11,983 nucleotides of DNA, from contig JAISNE010000010.1 in assembly GCA_031276375.1 (NCBI GenBank), positions 1-11,983 on the forward strand, read 5' to 3'. The translations under genes were made by a program, and so were the position numbers. Below, piece by piece: positions 11,938 through 11,983 of the stretch (its first letter is position 1; each line of letters starts with the position of its first letter). This stretch comes from Accumulibacter sp. Its GTDB lineage: Bacteria; Pseudomonadota; Gammaproteobacteria; Burkholderiales; Rhodocyclaceae. Under the pieces are notes generated by a model. That model did no database searches, was not told the origin of the DNA, and worked only from the letters and a program-made list of their open reading frames with translations.

Positions 11938-11983
11938 GCATAGGTTGGGGTGAGCGAAGCGAACCCCAACAAAAGCAGGCTCG
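11938..11983 (+). repeat. Dispersed repeat GCATAGG...AGCAGGCTCG, copy 2 (reaches window end)
   Basis: Matches 11522-11570 in head and tail. The hairpin here is GTTGGGG/CCCCAAC around TGAGCGAAGCGAA. It ends exactly at the window edge, so it may continue. The two direct copies bracket a segment of about 370 bases that contains the palindrome at 11632-11711. Confidence 0.7.

Noticed and set aside
11092..11983. Possible CRISPR array in the repeat-rich 3' end
   Set aside because: Repeats belong to different families, spacing is irregular, and only two copies of each occur; no cas genes.

Overview
The window looks like chromosomal DNA of a GC-rich proteobacterium, most likely a betaproteobacterium. 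That rests on the protein families, the codon use and the dispersed inverted repeats of the CGTCATTCCCGCGCAGG type. No marker fixes the genus. There is no rRNA, tRNA or CRISPR array.

Layout. (1) 1-1880 is a graveyard of mobile-element and gene fragments: an IS630 transposase C-terminus, an IS1-type transposase relic (minus strand, several frameshifts), a TonB-dependent receptor C-terminal relic followed by a good intrinsic terminator, an IS5-type relic, and an IS481 transposase (minus strand) that lacks its N-terminus and is split by a 100-bp element with perfect 12-bp terminal inverted repeats. (2) 1979-5559 is core-like: tsaD (tRNA t6A synthesis) on plus, and on minus a cluster of a VanZ-like membrane protein, a thioredoxin-like [2Fe-2S] ferredoxin and an alpha/beta hydrolase. 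A possible C-terminal remnant of a lost gene lies just upstream of the ferredoxin, and a 43-codon ORF lies upstream of vanZ. (3) 5585-5979 holds a decayed IS630 N-terminal half. (4) 6043-11073 is an apparently intact transport and catabolism cassette: a GcvA-like LysR regulator divergent from a short-chain dehydrogenase and a complete TRAP transporter (dctP, dctQ, dctM). The likely logic is that LysR senses an organic acid, the TRAP system imports it, and the dehydrogenase oxidises or reduces it or a product; the substrate cannot be read from sequence. (5) 11092-11983 holds a second copy of the 100-bp element, a GIY-YIG nuclease C-terminal fragment, and three kinds of palindromic dispersed repeat.

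The most notable observation is the pair of 100-bp elements: identical length, about 85% identity by hand alignment, one interrupting a transposase whose frame is restored by its removal and the other at a gene-fragment junction directly behind the TRAP operon. They look like a small non-autonomous mobile element (MITE). I found no convincing new multi-gene system. The TRAP/SDR/LysR cassette uses known families in a plausible but substrate-unassigned arrangement.
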